Shown here one piece after another: positions 1-7,736 of a stretch of DNA of 40,544 nt (position 1 is its first letter; every line of letters begins with the position of its first letter). Origin of the DNA: an uncultured Myxococcales bacterium (GTDB lineage: Bacteria; Myxococcota_A; Bradymonadia; UBA7976; UBA1532); the NCBI GenBank assembly GCA_903847385.1, contig CAINDO010000135.1, forward strand, positions 1 to 40,544. The letters are read 5' to 3'. Both the position numbers and the translations under genes were made by a program. The notes below the pieces were generated by a model, which saw nothing but the letters and a program-made list of their open reading frames with translations, had not been told where the DNA came from and did not search any database.

Positions 1-168
1 CGCCGCAGATACGGGCGCGGCCTCGGAGGGCGGCGCGGGCGCGGAGACCGGCGCGGCCTCGGAGGGCGGCGCGGGGGCCGCCGGCGGCTCCTGGGCGCAC
101 GCGGCGGCCCAGGGCAGTCCGACGAACAGGGCGGTCGAGGGCAGGGCGGCGGCACGGGCGCGGTTCAT
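1..168 (-). CDS. Secreted or lipoprotein with Pro/Ala repeats (5' part only)
   Basis: Reverse-strand frame that starts at ATG 168 and runs off the left edge after 56 codons, so only the N-terminus is visible. It begins MNRARAAALPSTALFVGLPW, a basic n-region and hydrophobic core, then AAAC at residues 21-24, which could be a signal-peptidase I site or a weak lipobox. The mature part is low-complexity Pro/Ala/Glu with a repeated 12-residue unit containing APPSEAAPVS, typical of a flexible linker between membrane or cell surface and a downstream domain not visible here. GAGGAG lies just upstream of the ATG. It is 10 bp downstream of pfkA on the same strand, so it is probably the last visible gene of that run. 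Function unknown. Confidence 0.6.
   Translation of the reverse strand, partial: MNRARAAALPSTALFVGLPWAAACAQEPPAAPAPPSEAAPVSAPAPPSEAAPVSAA
14..75. repeat. 36-bp-period tandem repeat inside the partial CDS
   Basis: The stretch beginning GGCGCGGCCTC occurs at 14 and again at 50, a period of 36 bp, with the first 26 bases of each copy identical. It keeps the reading frame and encodes the 12-residue PAPPSEAAPVSA-type unit. More copies may lie left of the window. Confidence 0.7.
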
Positions 169-178
169 GGCGGTCTCC

Positions 179-1294
179 TCAGTCTCCGAAGCAGATCCCC
201 AGGTCGCGGCCCGTCTGGACGGTGTCGCAGTCGAGCGGCACGGCCTTCATGCGGCCGGCCACCTCGGCGAGGGGCACGTACATCACGTTGGGGTGGTGGA
301 GCGCGACCATCACGCCGGAGTGGCCCTCCTCGAGGGCGCGCACGGCGGCGGCGCCGAACCGCAGGGCGGCCAGACGGTCGAACGTGGTGGGGCTGCCGCC
401 GCGCAGCAGGTGGCCCAGGACCACCGTGCGCGTCTCCTTGCCCGTCAGCTTGCCGATGGCGCGGCTGATGCGCTCGCCGATGCCGCCGAGGCGCTCGGCC
501 TGCCCGATCTCCGCGGGCTCCACGATGGCGCGCTGGCCGTCGATGGGCTGCGCGCCCTCGGCCACGACCACCAGCGAGTAGAACCGGCCCTGGGACTCCC
601 GCTCGCGCAGTTTGTCCGCCAGGCTCTCGATGTCGAAGGGGATCTCCGGGATCAGGATGGCGTGCGCGCCGCCGGAGATGCCCGCGTGCAGGGCGATCCA
701 GCCGGCGTAGCGGCCCATGACCTCGATGACCATCACCCGCTGGTGGCTCTCGGCCGTGCTGTGCAGGCGGTCGATGGACTCCGTGGCGAAGGACACGGCC
801 GTGTCGAAGCCGAAGGTCGTGTTCGTCTTGTCCAGGTCGTTGTCGATCGTTTTGGGCACGCCGACCACGCGCATGCCCTTCTGCGCCAGGGCGTGGGCGA
901 TGGTCAGGCTGCCGTCGCCGCCGATGGAGATCAGCGCGTCGATCTCGTGTTTGGCGAAGTACGAGACGATCTCGTCCGTCCGATCGACGGTCTGCACGCT
1001 GCCGTCGGGCATGCGCAGGGGGTAGGCGAGGGGGTTGCCCTTGTTCGTGGTGCCCAGGATGGTGCCGCCGAGGTGCGTGATGCCGCGCACCCGGTCGCGG
1101 TTGAGGCGGACCATGCCGCCGTCCGGGTAGCGCTCGGGGAAGAGCACGCCGTTGAACCCCTCGCGGACGCCGTAGCACTCCCAGCCGCGGTTCAGGGCGC
1201 TGACGACCACGGCGCGGATGACGGCGTTGAGGCCGGGGGCGTCACCGCCGCCGGTGTTGATGGCGATGCGTCGAATGGGCTGAGCGCTGGGCAT
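179..1294 (-). CDS. pfkA: 6-phosphofructokinase, group III type
   Basis: Phosphorylates fructose 6-phosphate to fructose 1,6-bisphosphate, the committed step of glycolysis; cytosolic. The 371-residue protein has the PFK N-terminal signature INTGGGDAPGLN (residues 12-23), GGDG at 125-128, PKTIDND at 147-153 with the catalytic Asp, and MGRYAGWIA. In this family Gly at the GGDG position favours ATP and Asp favours pyrophosphate, while Lys in PKTIDND is usual in pyrophosphate and group III enzymes. The G plus K pair seen here is known from group III ATP-dependent enzymes such as those of actinomycetes, so ATP is the more likely donor. I chose ATG 1294 because GGAG precedes it; an in-frame TTG at 1327 would add 11 residues. 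It lies 33 bp after the antiporter gene, same strand. Confidence 0.93.
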   Translation of the reverse strand: MPSAQPIRRIAINTGGGDAPGLNAVIRAVVVSALNRGWECYGVREGFNGVLFPERYPDGGMVRLNRDRVRGITHLGGTILGTTNKGNPLAYPLRMPDGSVQTVDRTDEIVSYFAKHEIDALISIGGDGSLTIAHALAQKGMRVVGVPKTIDNDLDKTNTTFGFDTAVSFATESIDRLHSTAESHQRVMVIEVMGRYAGWIALHAGISGGAHAILIPEIPFDIESLADKLRERESQGRFYSLVVVAEGAQPIDGQRAIVEPAEIGQAERLGGIGERISRAIGKLTGKETRTVVLGHLLRGGSPTTFDRLAALRFGAAAVRALEEGHSGVMVALHHPNVMYVPLAEVAGRMKAVPLDCDTVQTGRDLGICFGD

Positions 1295-1327
1295 GGGGAC
1301 TCCGGGACGAATTGCGGTCGAAATCAA

Positions 1328-2749
1328 TCACGACGGACGCATCTGATGCCGCGGGGCGAAGAGCGTCAAGAGCGGGGTGGTCAGGAAAGTCGTGACCAGG
1401 GCCATGAGAACGAGCATCGCGAACAGCATGGGCGAGAGCACGCCCATGTCCAGTCCGACATTGAGCACGATCAACTCCATCAGGCCCCGGGTGTTCATCA
1501 GCACGCCCAGCGCGCCGGCCTCACGCCACGGCAGCCCGAACGCGCGGGCCGCGAGGGCGGTGCCGCCGAGCTTGCCGGCGGTGGCGACGGCGATGATGGC
1601 GCCGCAGACCGCCCAATCGGCGGCGTCGTTCAAGAGGCCGATCTGCGTGCGCAGCCCCGTGAAGGCGAAGAAGACCGGCAGCAGCAGCACACCGACGAGC
1701 GACGCCATGCGGTCGTGCAGTTCGCGGGCGAGGCGCGTGTCGTGCGGGATCACGACCCCGAACAAGAACGCGCCGAACAGCGCATGGATGCCGATGGCTT
1801 CGGTGGCCACGGCCGAGAGCAGCATCAGCGCGAACACGGCGGCGAGCACGTTGTTCGACACGACGCCCTCGCGCCGGGCCTCGCGCTCGGAGAGCCAGCG
1901 CACCGCCGGTCGAACGACGAGCAGCAGCGTCGCGACGAAGGCGGCCACCCAGGCCAGCATCTGCGGTGCGCCGCTCGTGTCCGCCCGGGCGATGCCCGAC
2001 ACCAGGGCGAGCAGGCACCAGGCCGTCGCGTCCCCCACCGCGGCCAGGGCCAGCGCGGTCGTGCCCAGGGGCGACCTGCTCTCGCCACGGTCCATCAGGA
2101 TGCGCGCGAGCACCGGGAACGCCGTGACGCTCAGCGAGATGCCCAGGAAGAGCGAGAACACCGTGAAGTCCACGGTCGGGCTCGAGTACAGGGGGTAGAG
2201 CCACGGCGCCAGGGCCACGCCCAGCGTGAAGGGCACCACGATGCTGGCGTGCGACACGGCCAGCGTGGCGCGCGCCTGGCCGCGCATCTGCGCCGGGTCG
2301 ACCTCGAGGCCCACCAGGAACATGAACAGCACCACGCCGAGTTTGGCCACGGCGCCCAGGTAGGGGGCCGTCTCCGGGGAGAGCACCCAGGCCTGCGCGG
2401 CGGGGAAGAGCGCGCCGAGCACGGAGGGCCCGAGCAGGATGCCCGCGGCGATCTCGCCCATCACGGCGGGCTGCCGCAGGAAACGCTCGAAGAACGCCCC
2501 CGTGGCGCGCGCCGCCAGGGTGATGGCCGCCATCGACAGGAGCAGCGAGGCCAGGGGCGTGGGGCCGTGGCCCCCGGCGGCGCTCGGCGGCGCTGGCGCG
2601 GCCGGGGCTGTGGCGGGCGCGTGGCCGTTCAGGGCGAGCACGAGCCCGGTGACCAGGACGGCGAGCACGGCGTAGACGGGCAGCACGCGGGCGGTCCGCG
2701 CCGCACCGAAGAGCGAGGTGGAGTCGGGGGCCGGCGTGTTCGGGCGCAT
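1328..2749 (-). CDS. CPA2-family cation/proton antiporter
   Basis: Predicted inner-membrane Na+(or K+)/H+ exchanger of 473 residues. An N-terminal transmembrane segment (VLPVYAVLAVLVTGLVLAL) is followed by a Pro/Ala/Gly-rich loop, then the family core with about twelve hydrophobic segments. Family marks are QPAVMGEIAAGILLGPSVLG, LGVVLFMFLVGLEVDP and, near the C-terminus, MNTRGLMELIVLNVGLDMG. There is no RCK/TrkA-N domain after the membrane part, unlike KefB/KefC, so no nucleotide gating is expected. I chose ATG 2749; an upstream in-frame TTG at 2785 is weaker. It is the first gene of a probable operon with pfkA and is divergent from the BrkB gene, with 114 bp between the starts. The exact ion cannot be read from the sequence. 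Confidence 0.88.
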   Translation of the reverse strand: MRPNTPAPDSTSLFGAARTARVLPVYAVLAVLVTGLVLALNGHAPATAPAAPAPPSAAGGHGPTPLASLLLSMAAITLAARATGAFFERFLRQPAVMGEIAAGILLGPSVLGALFPAAQAWVLSPETAPYLGAVAKLGVVLFMFLVGLEVDPAQMRGQARATLAVSHASIVVPFTLGVALAPWLYPLYSSPTVDFTVFSLFLGISLSVTAFPVLARILMDRGESRSPLGTTALALAAVGDATAWCLLALVSGIARADTSGAPQMLAWVAAFVATLLLVVRPAVRWLSEREARREGVVSNNVLAAVFALMLLSAVATEAIGIHALFGAFLFGVVIPHDTRLARELHDRMASLVGVLLLPVFFAFTGLRTQIGLLNDAADWAVCGAIIAVATAGKLGGTALAARAFGLPWREAGALGVLMNTRGLMELIVLNVGLDMGVLSPMLFAMLVLMALVTTFLTTPLLTLFAPRHQMRPS

Positions 2750-2863
2750 CGGGGCGCACGATAGCAGCGTGCACCCAGGGTGCAAGGTCGGCCGCGGCGA
2801 CCGCGACAGCGGACCCGGGGCCGGCGTACAGTGGCGCGGAAACCGGCCCGCTCAGGAGACGCC

Positions 2864-4201
2864 ATGGCCCCCCCCGCCCGCTTCGCCGCCCTCCACAAGG
2901 CCAAGGAACTCGTGGGCACGACCATCTGGGACGTGAACACGGACGCCCTCCCGCGCCTCAAGCGCATCGGCTACGTCGCCCTGCGCGTGCTCTCGATCAT
3001 CCGCACCGACTACGAGCGCAACAAGCTGAGCCTGAAAGCGGCGGCGCTGACCAACATCACGCTCATGTCCATCGTGCCGGTCCTGGCCTTCATCGTGGCC
3101 CTGGCCAAGGGCATGGGCCTGTACACGCGGTTGATGGGGCCCGTCGAGGCCGCCCTCAACGACCCCAACTCCGAGCTGCCCCGGGGGGTGACGGAGATGG
3201 CGATGACGCTCCTCCAGTTCATCCAGAAGACGGACATCAGCGCCCTGGGCCCCGTGGCCGTGCTGGTGACGCTGTGGACGATCGTCAGCGTGATCGGGAG
3301 CATCGAGAGCGCGTTCAACTCGATCTGGGGCATCGAGCAGGGCCGCGACCTGATGACGCGGTTCAAGGACTACCTGCTGCTCGTGTTCCTGCTGCCGGTG
3401 GCGTTCGTGGTCACGACCTCCGTCACGGCCGCGATGAAGATGGAGAGCGCCCAGGAGTTCCTGGCCGGGTACCTGGGCGAGGCGGGCCTTTTCATCTCGA
3501 CGATCATCAGCCTGGGCGTGTCCGTCCTGCTGCTGTCGCTGGCGCTCACCTACATGTACCGGTTCCTGCCCAACACCCGGGTGCGGTTCCTGCCGGCGTT
3601 CATGGGGGCGTTGGCCACCACGCTGGTCTGGCTCCTGATGCAGCGGCTCTACGTGCGCTTCCAGATCGGTGTGGCCAGCGCGAACAGCATCTACGGCGCC
3701 TTCGCGACGCTGCCGCTGTTCCTGAGCTGGCTGTACATCTCCTGGCTGGTCACGCTGCTGGGCGGCGTGCTGGTCTACGGTCTGCAGTGCCACCGGGACT
3801 ACCGGCTCGACGACCCGCAGAACGAGCCCGCCCCCGGCATGGTCGCGGACACGTGCGTGGTGGTCTTCGGCGACATCGCCGAGCACTTCCGCCGCGGGGT
3901 GAACTGGACGATGAGCGACGCCCTGTCCCGCCTGCACTTGTCGAATCGTGTGCTCCGGCGGGCGGTGTTCATCCTGGAGCGGGCGAAGCTCATCGTGGCG
4001 ACGCGCGAGCTGGACAACTACGTGCCCACGGAGAACACCAACCGCATCACGCTCGACGACCTGCACCGGGCGTTCTCGCGCGACCGGCTCTCACCGGCGA
4101 ACCTGCCGGACGGTCAGGCTCGGGCGCTCCTGGCGGCCTTTCACGACGAGGCGACGCAGCACGCCGAGCGCTTGAAGAGCGTCAAGGTGACCCGGGACTG
4201 A
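2864..4201 (+). CDS. YihY/BrkB-family inner-membrane protein
   Basis: A 445-residue membrane protein of the YihY/virulence factor BrkB family (once mislabelled RNase BN). The membrane part (about residues 45-320) carries the family features SLKAAALTNITLMSIVPVLAF and FLPNTRVRFLPAFMGAL, then LPLFLSWLYISWLVTLLGGVLVYG. From about residue 325 there is a soluble C-terminal domain (ending near 430) that reads like a winged helix (DALSRLHLSNRVLRRAVFILERAKLIVAT), a common tail in this family. The start at ATG 2864 is supported by CAGGAGAC at 2852-2859. It converges with the next gene, 15 bp between stops. The biochemical role of the family is not firmly known; transport or envelope function is usually proposed. 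Confidence 0.88.
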   Translation: MAPPARFAALHKAKELVGTTIWDVNTDALPRLKRIGYVALRVLSIIRTDYERNKLSLKAAALTNITLMSIVPVLAFIVALAKGMGLYTRLMGPVEAALNDPNSELPRGVTEMAMTLLQFIQKTDISALGPVAVLVTLWTIVSVIGSIESAFNSIWGIEQGRDLMTRFKDYLLLVFLLPVAFVVTTSVTAAMKMESAQEFLAGYLGEAGLFISTIISLGVSVLLLSLALTYMYRFLPNTRVRFLPAFMGALATTLVWLLMQRLYVRFQIGVASANSIYGAFATLPLFLSWLYISWLVTLLGGVLVYGLQCHRDYRLDDPQNEPAPGMVADTCVVVFGDIAEHFRRGVNWTMSDALSRLHLSNRVLRRAVFILERAKLIVATRELDNYVPTENTNRITLDDLHRAFSRDRLSPANLPDGQARALLAAFHDEATQHAERLKSVKVTRD

Positions 4202-4216
4202 GCGGCCCCGCGCCGG

Positions 4217-5422
4217 TCAGTGATGCAGCGTGCCGTTGCGCGCGTGGTGGAGCACGTCGGGTCGGCCGGCCTGGACCGGCACCGGCGGCAGGGTGGCCGT
4301 GACGCAGTGGATCAGCCCGGCGCGCTCGCCGAGCCCCCCCGTGTCGACCAGGTGCGGCGTGTACCCGCGCTTGCGGAAGAAGTCCGCCCACGTCTTCTCG
4401 TACCCCTTGCGCAGGGCCTCGAAGGCCGGCGTGCGGTTGGCCGCGCGCACGACGGGCAGCAATACGTGGCGCGGTCCGCGGGGGCGCGGCAGCAGCAGCG
4501 CGTTGGTGGGCGAGTCGTACACGACCTGCAGCTCGCCCGGGTGGTCGTAGACCGGCACCAGCATGGGGCCGGGCATCGGGAGCCGCTCCACCACGAGACC
4601 CCGCGCCTGGAGTTTCGAGGCCACGCCGTCCAGGAAACTCGCGGCCTGGAAGGCCACGGTGCGCTCCTGCCCCGCCGCGCTCGCCAGGATGGCCTCGGCC
4701 CGGATCTGCGGCACCATCAGCGTGTCCGCGTCGAGGGCCATCAGGAACATGTCCACGTGTTTCGACTGCTCCGCGGGCATCTCGGGGAGCACCACGATGT
4801 CCTCGGGGCGTCGGCCGAGGGCCTCGGCGAACATGGACAGCGTCACGTCCGAGGTGCGCCGGACGAAGCCGGTGCCCGTCGGATCGAAGAAACCCGGCGG
4901 CTGCCGGTTCAGGTCGATCAGCAGCTCCGAGACGAACAGCAGGCGCCCCTGGGCGATCAGGTTGCCGTTCTCGTGCAGCAGCGGGAGCTTGCGCAGCGGG
5001 CTGCGATACGCCTCGGCGAAGCTCTGGAGCGGCGAGCCGAGCCGCGCCGCGGCGCGCTCGGTGTAGGCCGAACGGTTCGGGTTCGGGGACAGGTACGACA
5101 GCAGCTCGTATCGGCCGTCCGCGCGGCGGGAGACGATGGGGTGGTAGTCCCGGGACCAGAGCATCCGGCCGTCCTTCGGCCACCGGGCGCACTGCAGGCC
5201 CGGCTCCGCGCCGCAGGGGTCGTACGCATCGACGACGTAGTCCGCGCCCAGCAGGCCGCGCAGCGCACGGTCCAGGGCCGGGGCGAGCTCGGGCACGCGG
5301 GCGTGGACCACGACCGTGCCGACGGGCTCGTAGTCCGGGACCGGGCCGGGCAGGGGGGCGGCGGCGTGCGCCGGGGCGCAGAGCAGCGCCACGCAGGCGG
5401 CGGCGCGGCGCAGGGCGGTCAT
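4217..5422 (-). CDS. Secreted agmatine-deiminase/PAD-fold protein
   Basis: A 401-residue exported protein with signal peptide MTALRRAAACVALLCAPAHA. The mature part shows the spaced catalytic marks of the guanidino-group-modifying superfamily (agmatine deiminase, bacterial peptidylarginine deiminase, amidinotransferase): WSRD at 89-92, HENGN at 150-154, KHVDMF at 221-226 and GLIHCVT with Cys373 near the C-terminus. These would be the Asp, Glu, His-x-Asp and nucleophilic Cys. The rest is too divergent to name a substrate; a free or peptidyl arginine, or agmatine outside the cytoplasm, is plausible. Export is unusual for agmatine deiminase and more like Porphyromonas-type PAD. Two extra Cys (70, 78) may form a disulfide. 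The tail is His-rich. Start ATG 5422. Confidence 0.72.
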   Translation of the reverse strand: MTALRRAAACVALLCAPAHAAAPLPGPVPDYEPVGTVVVHARVPELAPALDRALRGLLGADYVVDAYDPCGAEPGLQCARWPKDGRMLWSRDYHPIVSRRADGRYELLSYLSPNPNRSAYTERAAARLGSPLQSFAEAYRSPLRKLPLLHENGNLIAQGRLLFVSELLIDLNRQPPGFFDPTGTGFVRRTSDVTLSMFAEALGRRPEDIVVLPEMPAEQSKHVDMFLMALDADTLMVPQIRAEAILASAAGQERTVAFQAASFLDGVASKLQARGLVVERLPMPGPMLVPVYDHPGELQVVYDSPTNALLLPRPRGPRHVLLPVVRAANRTPAFEALRKGYEKTWADFFRKRGYTPHLVDTGGLGERAGLIHCVTATLPPVPVQAGRPDVLHHARNGTLHH

Positions 5423-5548
5423 CAGGGTGGACGTGGACTTCAGAATAGGCTCCGCAAGGCCCGCTGGCCGGTGTCCCCCCGTGACGTACAGAACCTACGC
5501 AAGGGATGTGCCGGCGGGATCGTGCGGTGTTGGGCGCCTGTTCTTGTG

Positions 5549-6448
5549 TCAGTCCGTGCCGGGTTGCGCCGGGTCCGGGCCCAGGTCGCGCAGGATGTGT
5601 GCCAGGACCGGCTCGGGGTGGCGCGCCCAGGCGAAGTGGTGCAGGCAGGCGGCGGGCACGTCCGCCGGGGTCAGGTGCCGCCGCCGCACGTCCGCCGCGC
5701 GGAACTTGCCCGACAGGTGGTCCGTGGCCGCGCGCGGGGCGAGCGCGTCGCCTTCGAGGGAGTAGCACCACACCCGGGCGCGCACCGTCGCCATGGCCGC
5801 CTCGTAGTCCACCCGCGCACCGTGGGGCACGAAGCGGCCGTGTCGCGCCGTGGCCGCCCAGTCGACGATCTCCTGCCGCGCCTGCAGGTCGCCGAACCCG
5901 AGCCGCCGACCGGGGAAGTAGCCCAGGCCCCGCGCGATGAACCCGCCGAGCTGAATCTGCGACAGCAGCAAAAGGCCGCGCCGCGTCCCCCAGTTGCGGT
6001 GCCAGTTCGTGCCGCTCGCCACGAGCACCAGCCCCGCCGCCGCCTGCGGGTGCGCCGCCAGATACAGCGACGACACCTGCCCGCCCAGGCTGTGCCCGAG
6101 CAGGTACAGGGGCGGCGCGGCCGGGCCGCCGGTGCGGGCCTCGAACGCGGCGATCACCGCCGGCCAGTCCTGCGCGACGGCCGTCTCGTAGCCCCAGTCC
6201 GTCCGCCGGCTCGCCCGCAGGGAGCTCGACCCCTGGCCGCGCAGCTCGGCCACCAGGGCGGGGCAGCCCGCGGCCGCCAGCGCGCCGCCGAGCAGGTCGT
6301 AGTAGCGCGCGCGCACGCCCATCGCCGGGAAGACGACGAACCGCGCCCGCGCCGGGCCGGCGGTCGCGAACAGGCGCGCCTCGGTGCGGTGGCCGTCGGC
6401 GGTGGTCACGGGGAGCAGCTCGGGGCGGGGCAGTTCGGGGGTGGACAC
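5549..6448 (-). CDS. Alpha/beta-hydrolase fold protein
   Basis: A 299-residue cytosolic hydrolase. It has the nucleophile elbow GHSLGG with Ser120, an oxyanion-side segment VVFPAMGVRARYY (39-50), and a late LHHFAWARHPEPVL segment that supplies the catalytic His; the acid is probably the Asp in LEGDALAP. The pattern resembles the serine aminopeptidase S33/monoacylglycerol-lipase-like branch, so an esterase or lipase is likely but the substrate is open. The start must be GTG 6448 (VSTPELPRPE), because the nearby ATG is out of frame. It is divergent from the acyl-CoA dehydrogenase gene (70 bp between starts), which may hint at shared lipid use but nothing more. Confidence 0.82.
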   Translation of the reverse strand: MSTPELPRPELLPVTTADGHRTEARLFATAGPARARFVVFPAMGVRARYYDLLGGALAAAGCPALVAELRGQGSSSLRASRRTDWGYETAVAQDWPAVIAAFEARTGGPAAPPLYLLGHSLGGQVSSLYLAAHPQAAAGLVLVASGTNWHRNWGTRRGLLLLSQIQLGGFIARGLGYFPGRRLGFGDLQARQEIVDWAATARHGRFVPHGARVDYEAAMATVRARVWCYSLEGDALAPRAATDHLSGKFRAADVRRRHLTPADVPAACLHHFAWARHPEPVLAHILRDLGPDPAQPGTD

Positions 6449-6517
6449 GGGCGCATTGTGACCCCCGGCGCGCCGAAAATCGACGCCGAGGCGCGCCGCG
6501 GGCGTAGAGTTCGGCCC

Positions 6518-7723
6518 ATGGACTTCACGCCCCCGCCCAAGGTCGAAGCTCTCCGCCAGACGCTGCGCGACTTCATGCGCCGCGAGCTGTACCCCCTCGA
6601 ACCGGCGCTCGCCCGCGACGGCTTCGCCGCGCTGCTGCCCACGCTCGCCGAGAAACGCGACAAGGCGCGGCAGACGGGCCTCTTCGCCGCGCACCTGTCC
6701 GAAGCGCACGGCGGCGCCGGCCTGTCGCTCACCGAGTTCGCCGCGATGAGCGAGGAGCTCGGCAAGACGCCCATCGGTCACTACGTCTTCAACTGCCAGG
6801 CGCCCGACGTCGGCAACATGGAGATCCTGATCGAACACGGCACCGAGGCGCAGAAGGCCGAGTTCCTGGCACCCCTCGTCGCCGGCCGCACGCGCAGTTG
6901 TTTCACCATGACGGAGCCCGAGCACCCCGGCTCCAACCCCACGTGGCTGGGCACCACCGCCCGCAACGACGGCGACGCCTGGGTCATCCGCGGCCACAAG
7001 TGGTTCACCACGGGCTTCGAGGGCTCGGCCTTCACCATCTGCATGGCGGTCACGAACCCCGAGGCCGACGCCCACGCCCGGGCCAGCATGTTCCTGGTGC
7101 CCACGGACTCGCCGGGGCTCGAGCACGTCTCGAACCTGTCCATCATGGGCAGCCGCGGCGGAGACTGGGCCAGCCACGCCGAGGTCATGTTCCACGACGT
7201 CCGCGTGCCCCACGCGAACCTGCTCGGCGCCGAGGGCATGGGCTTCGTGATCGCCCAGCACCGCCTGGGGCCCGGGCGGATCCACCACTGCATGCGCTGG
7301 ATCGGCATCTGCGAGCGCGCGCTGGACATCCTGTGCCGCCACGCCGCCACCCGCGAGATCGCCCCGGGCAAACCCCTGGGCACGCGCCAGATCGTGCAGC
7401 AGTGGATCGCCGAGAGCCGCGCCGAGATCGACGCCGCGCGCTTCATGGTCCAGCACGCCGCCTGGAAGATCGAGACGCAGGGCGTGTACGCGGCGCGCGA
7501 GGAGATCTCGCTCATCAAGTTCACCGTGGCGCGCACGCTGCAGCGCGTGCTCGACCGCGCGCTGCAAGGCCTCGGCGGCCTGGGCATGACGGACGATACG
7601 CCCATCGCCTTCTGGTACAGCCACGAGCGAGCGGCGCGCATCTACGACGGCGCGGACGAGGTCCACATCGAGGCCGTCGCCAAGCGCATCCTGCGCGGTT
7701 ACGGCATGCGCTCGCCTCGCTGA
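6518..7723 (+). CDS. Acyl-CoA dehydrogenase, ACAD10/11-like
   Basis: FAD enzyme of 401 residues that would introduce a trans-2 double bond into acyl-CoA at the start of beta-oxidation. The three-domain ACAD fold is clear: helical N-domain (about 1-125), beta-domain with CFTMTEPEHPGSNPTWLG (128-145) and GHKWFTTGFEGSAF, then a C-terminal helical domain with QRVLDRALQGLGGLGMTDDTP and RIYDGADEVHIEAVAKRIL. The last motif (R-x-x-D-G-x-D-E-V-H) is characteristic of the ACAD10/11 branch rather than short-chain enzymes, so a longer or unusual acyl chain is likely. ATG 6518 gives the expected family N-terminus. It converges with the chromate-transporter gene; the two stops are 9 bp apart inside a small inverted repeat. 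Confidence 0.92.
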   Translation: MDFTPPPKVEALRQTLRDFMRRELYPLEPALARDGFAALLPTLAEKRDKARQTGLFAAHLSEAHGGAGLSLTEFAAMSEELGKTPIGHYVFNCQAPDVGNMEILIEHGTEAQKAEFLAPLVAGRTRSCFTMTEPEHPGSNPTWLGTTARNDGDAWVIRGHKWFTTGFEGSAFTICMAVTNPEADAHARASMFLVPTDSPGLEHVSNLSIMGSRGGDWASHAEVMFHDVRVPHANLLGAEGMGFVIAQHRLGPGRIHHCMRWIGICERALDILCRHAATREIAPGKPLGTRQIVQQWIAESRAEIDAARFMVQHAAWKIETQGVYAAREEISLIKFTVARTLQRVLDRALQGLGGLGMTDDTPIAFWYSHERAARIYDGADEVHIEAVAKRILRGYGMRSPR

Positions 7724-7736
7724 GTCCTCGACTCAG
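7720..7736. other. Inverted repeat joining two convergent stop codons
   Basis: CTGAGTC, a 3-base centre CTC, then GACTCAG form a perfect 7-bp dyad. The TGA of the acyl-CoA dehydrogenase gene (7721-7723) and that of the ChrA gene (7733-7735, minus) sit in the opposite arms. A short hairpin is possible in both transcripts; there is no U-run, so a terminator is not claimed. Confidence 0.5.

Noticed and set aside
167..2764. 865-codon plus-strand open frame across pfkA and the antiporter
   Set aside because: Shadow of two clear minus-strand genes; low-complexity Gly/Ala/Arg/His/Asp translation.
5549..7666. A 705-residue protein containing the alpha/beta hydrolase
   Set aside because: The first 400 residues are the antisense of the acyl-CoA dehydrogenase gene; only the part from GTG 6448 has a fold.
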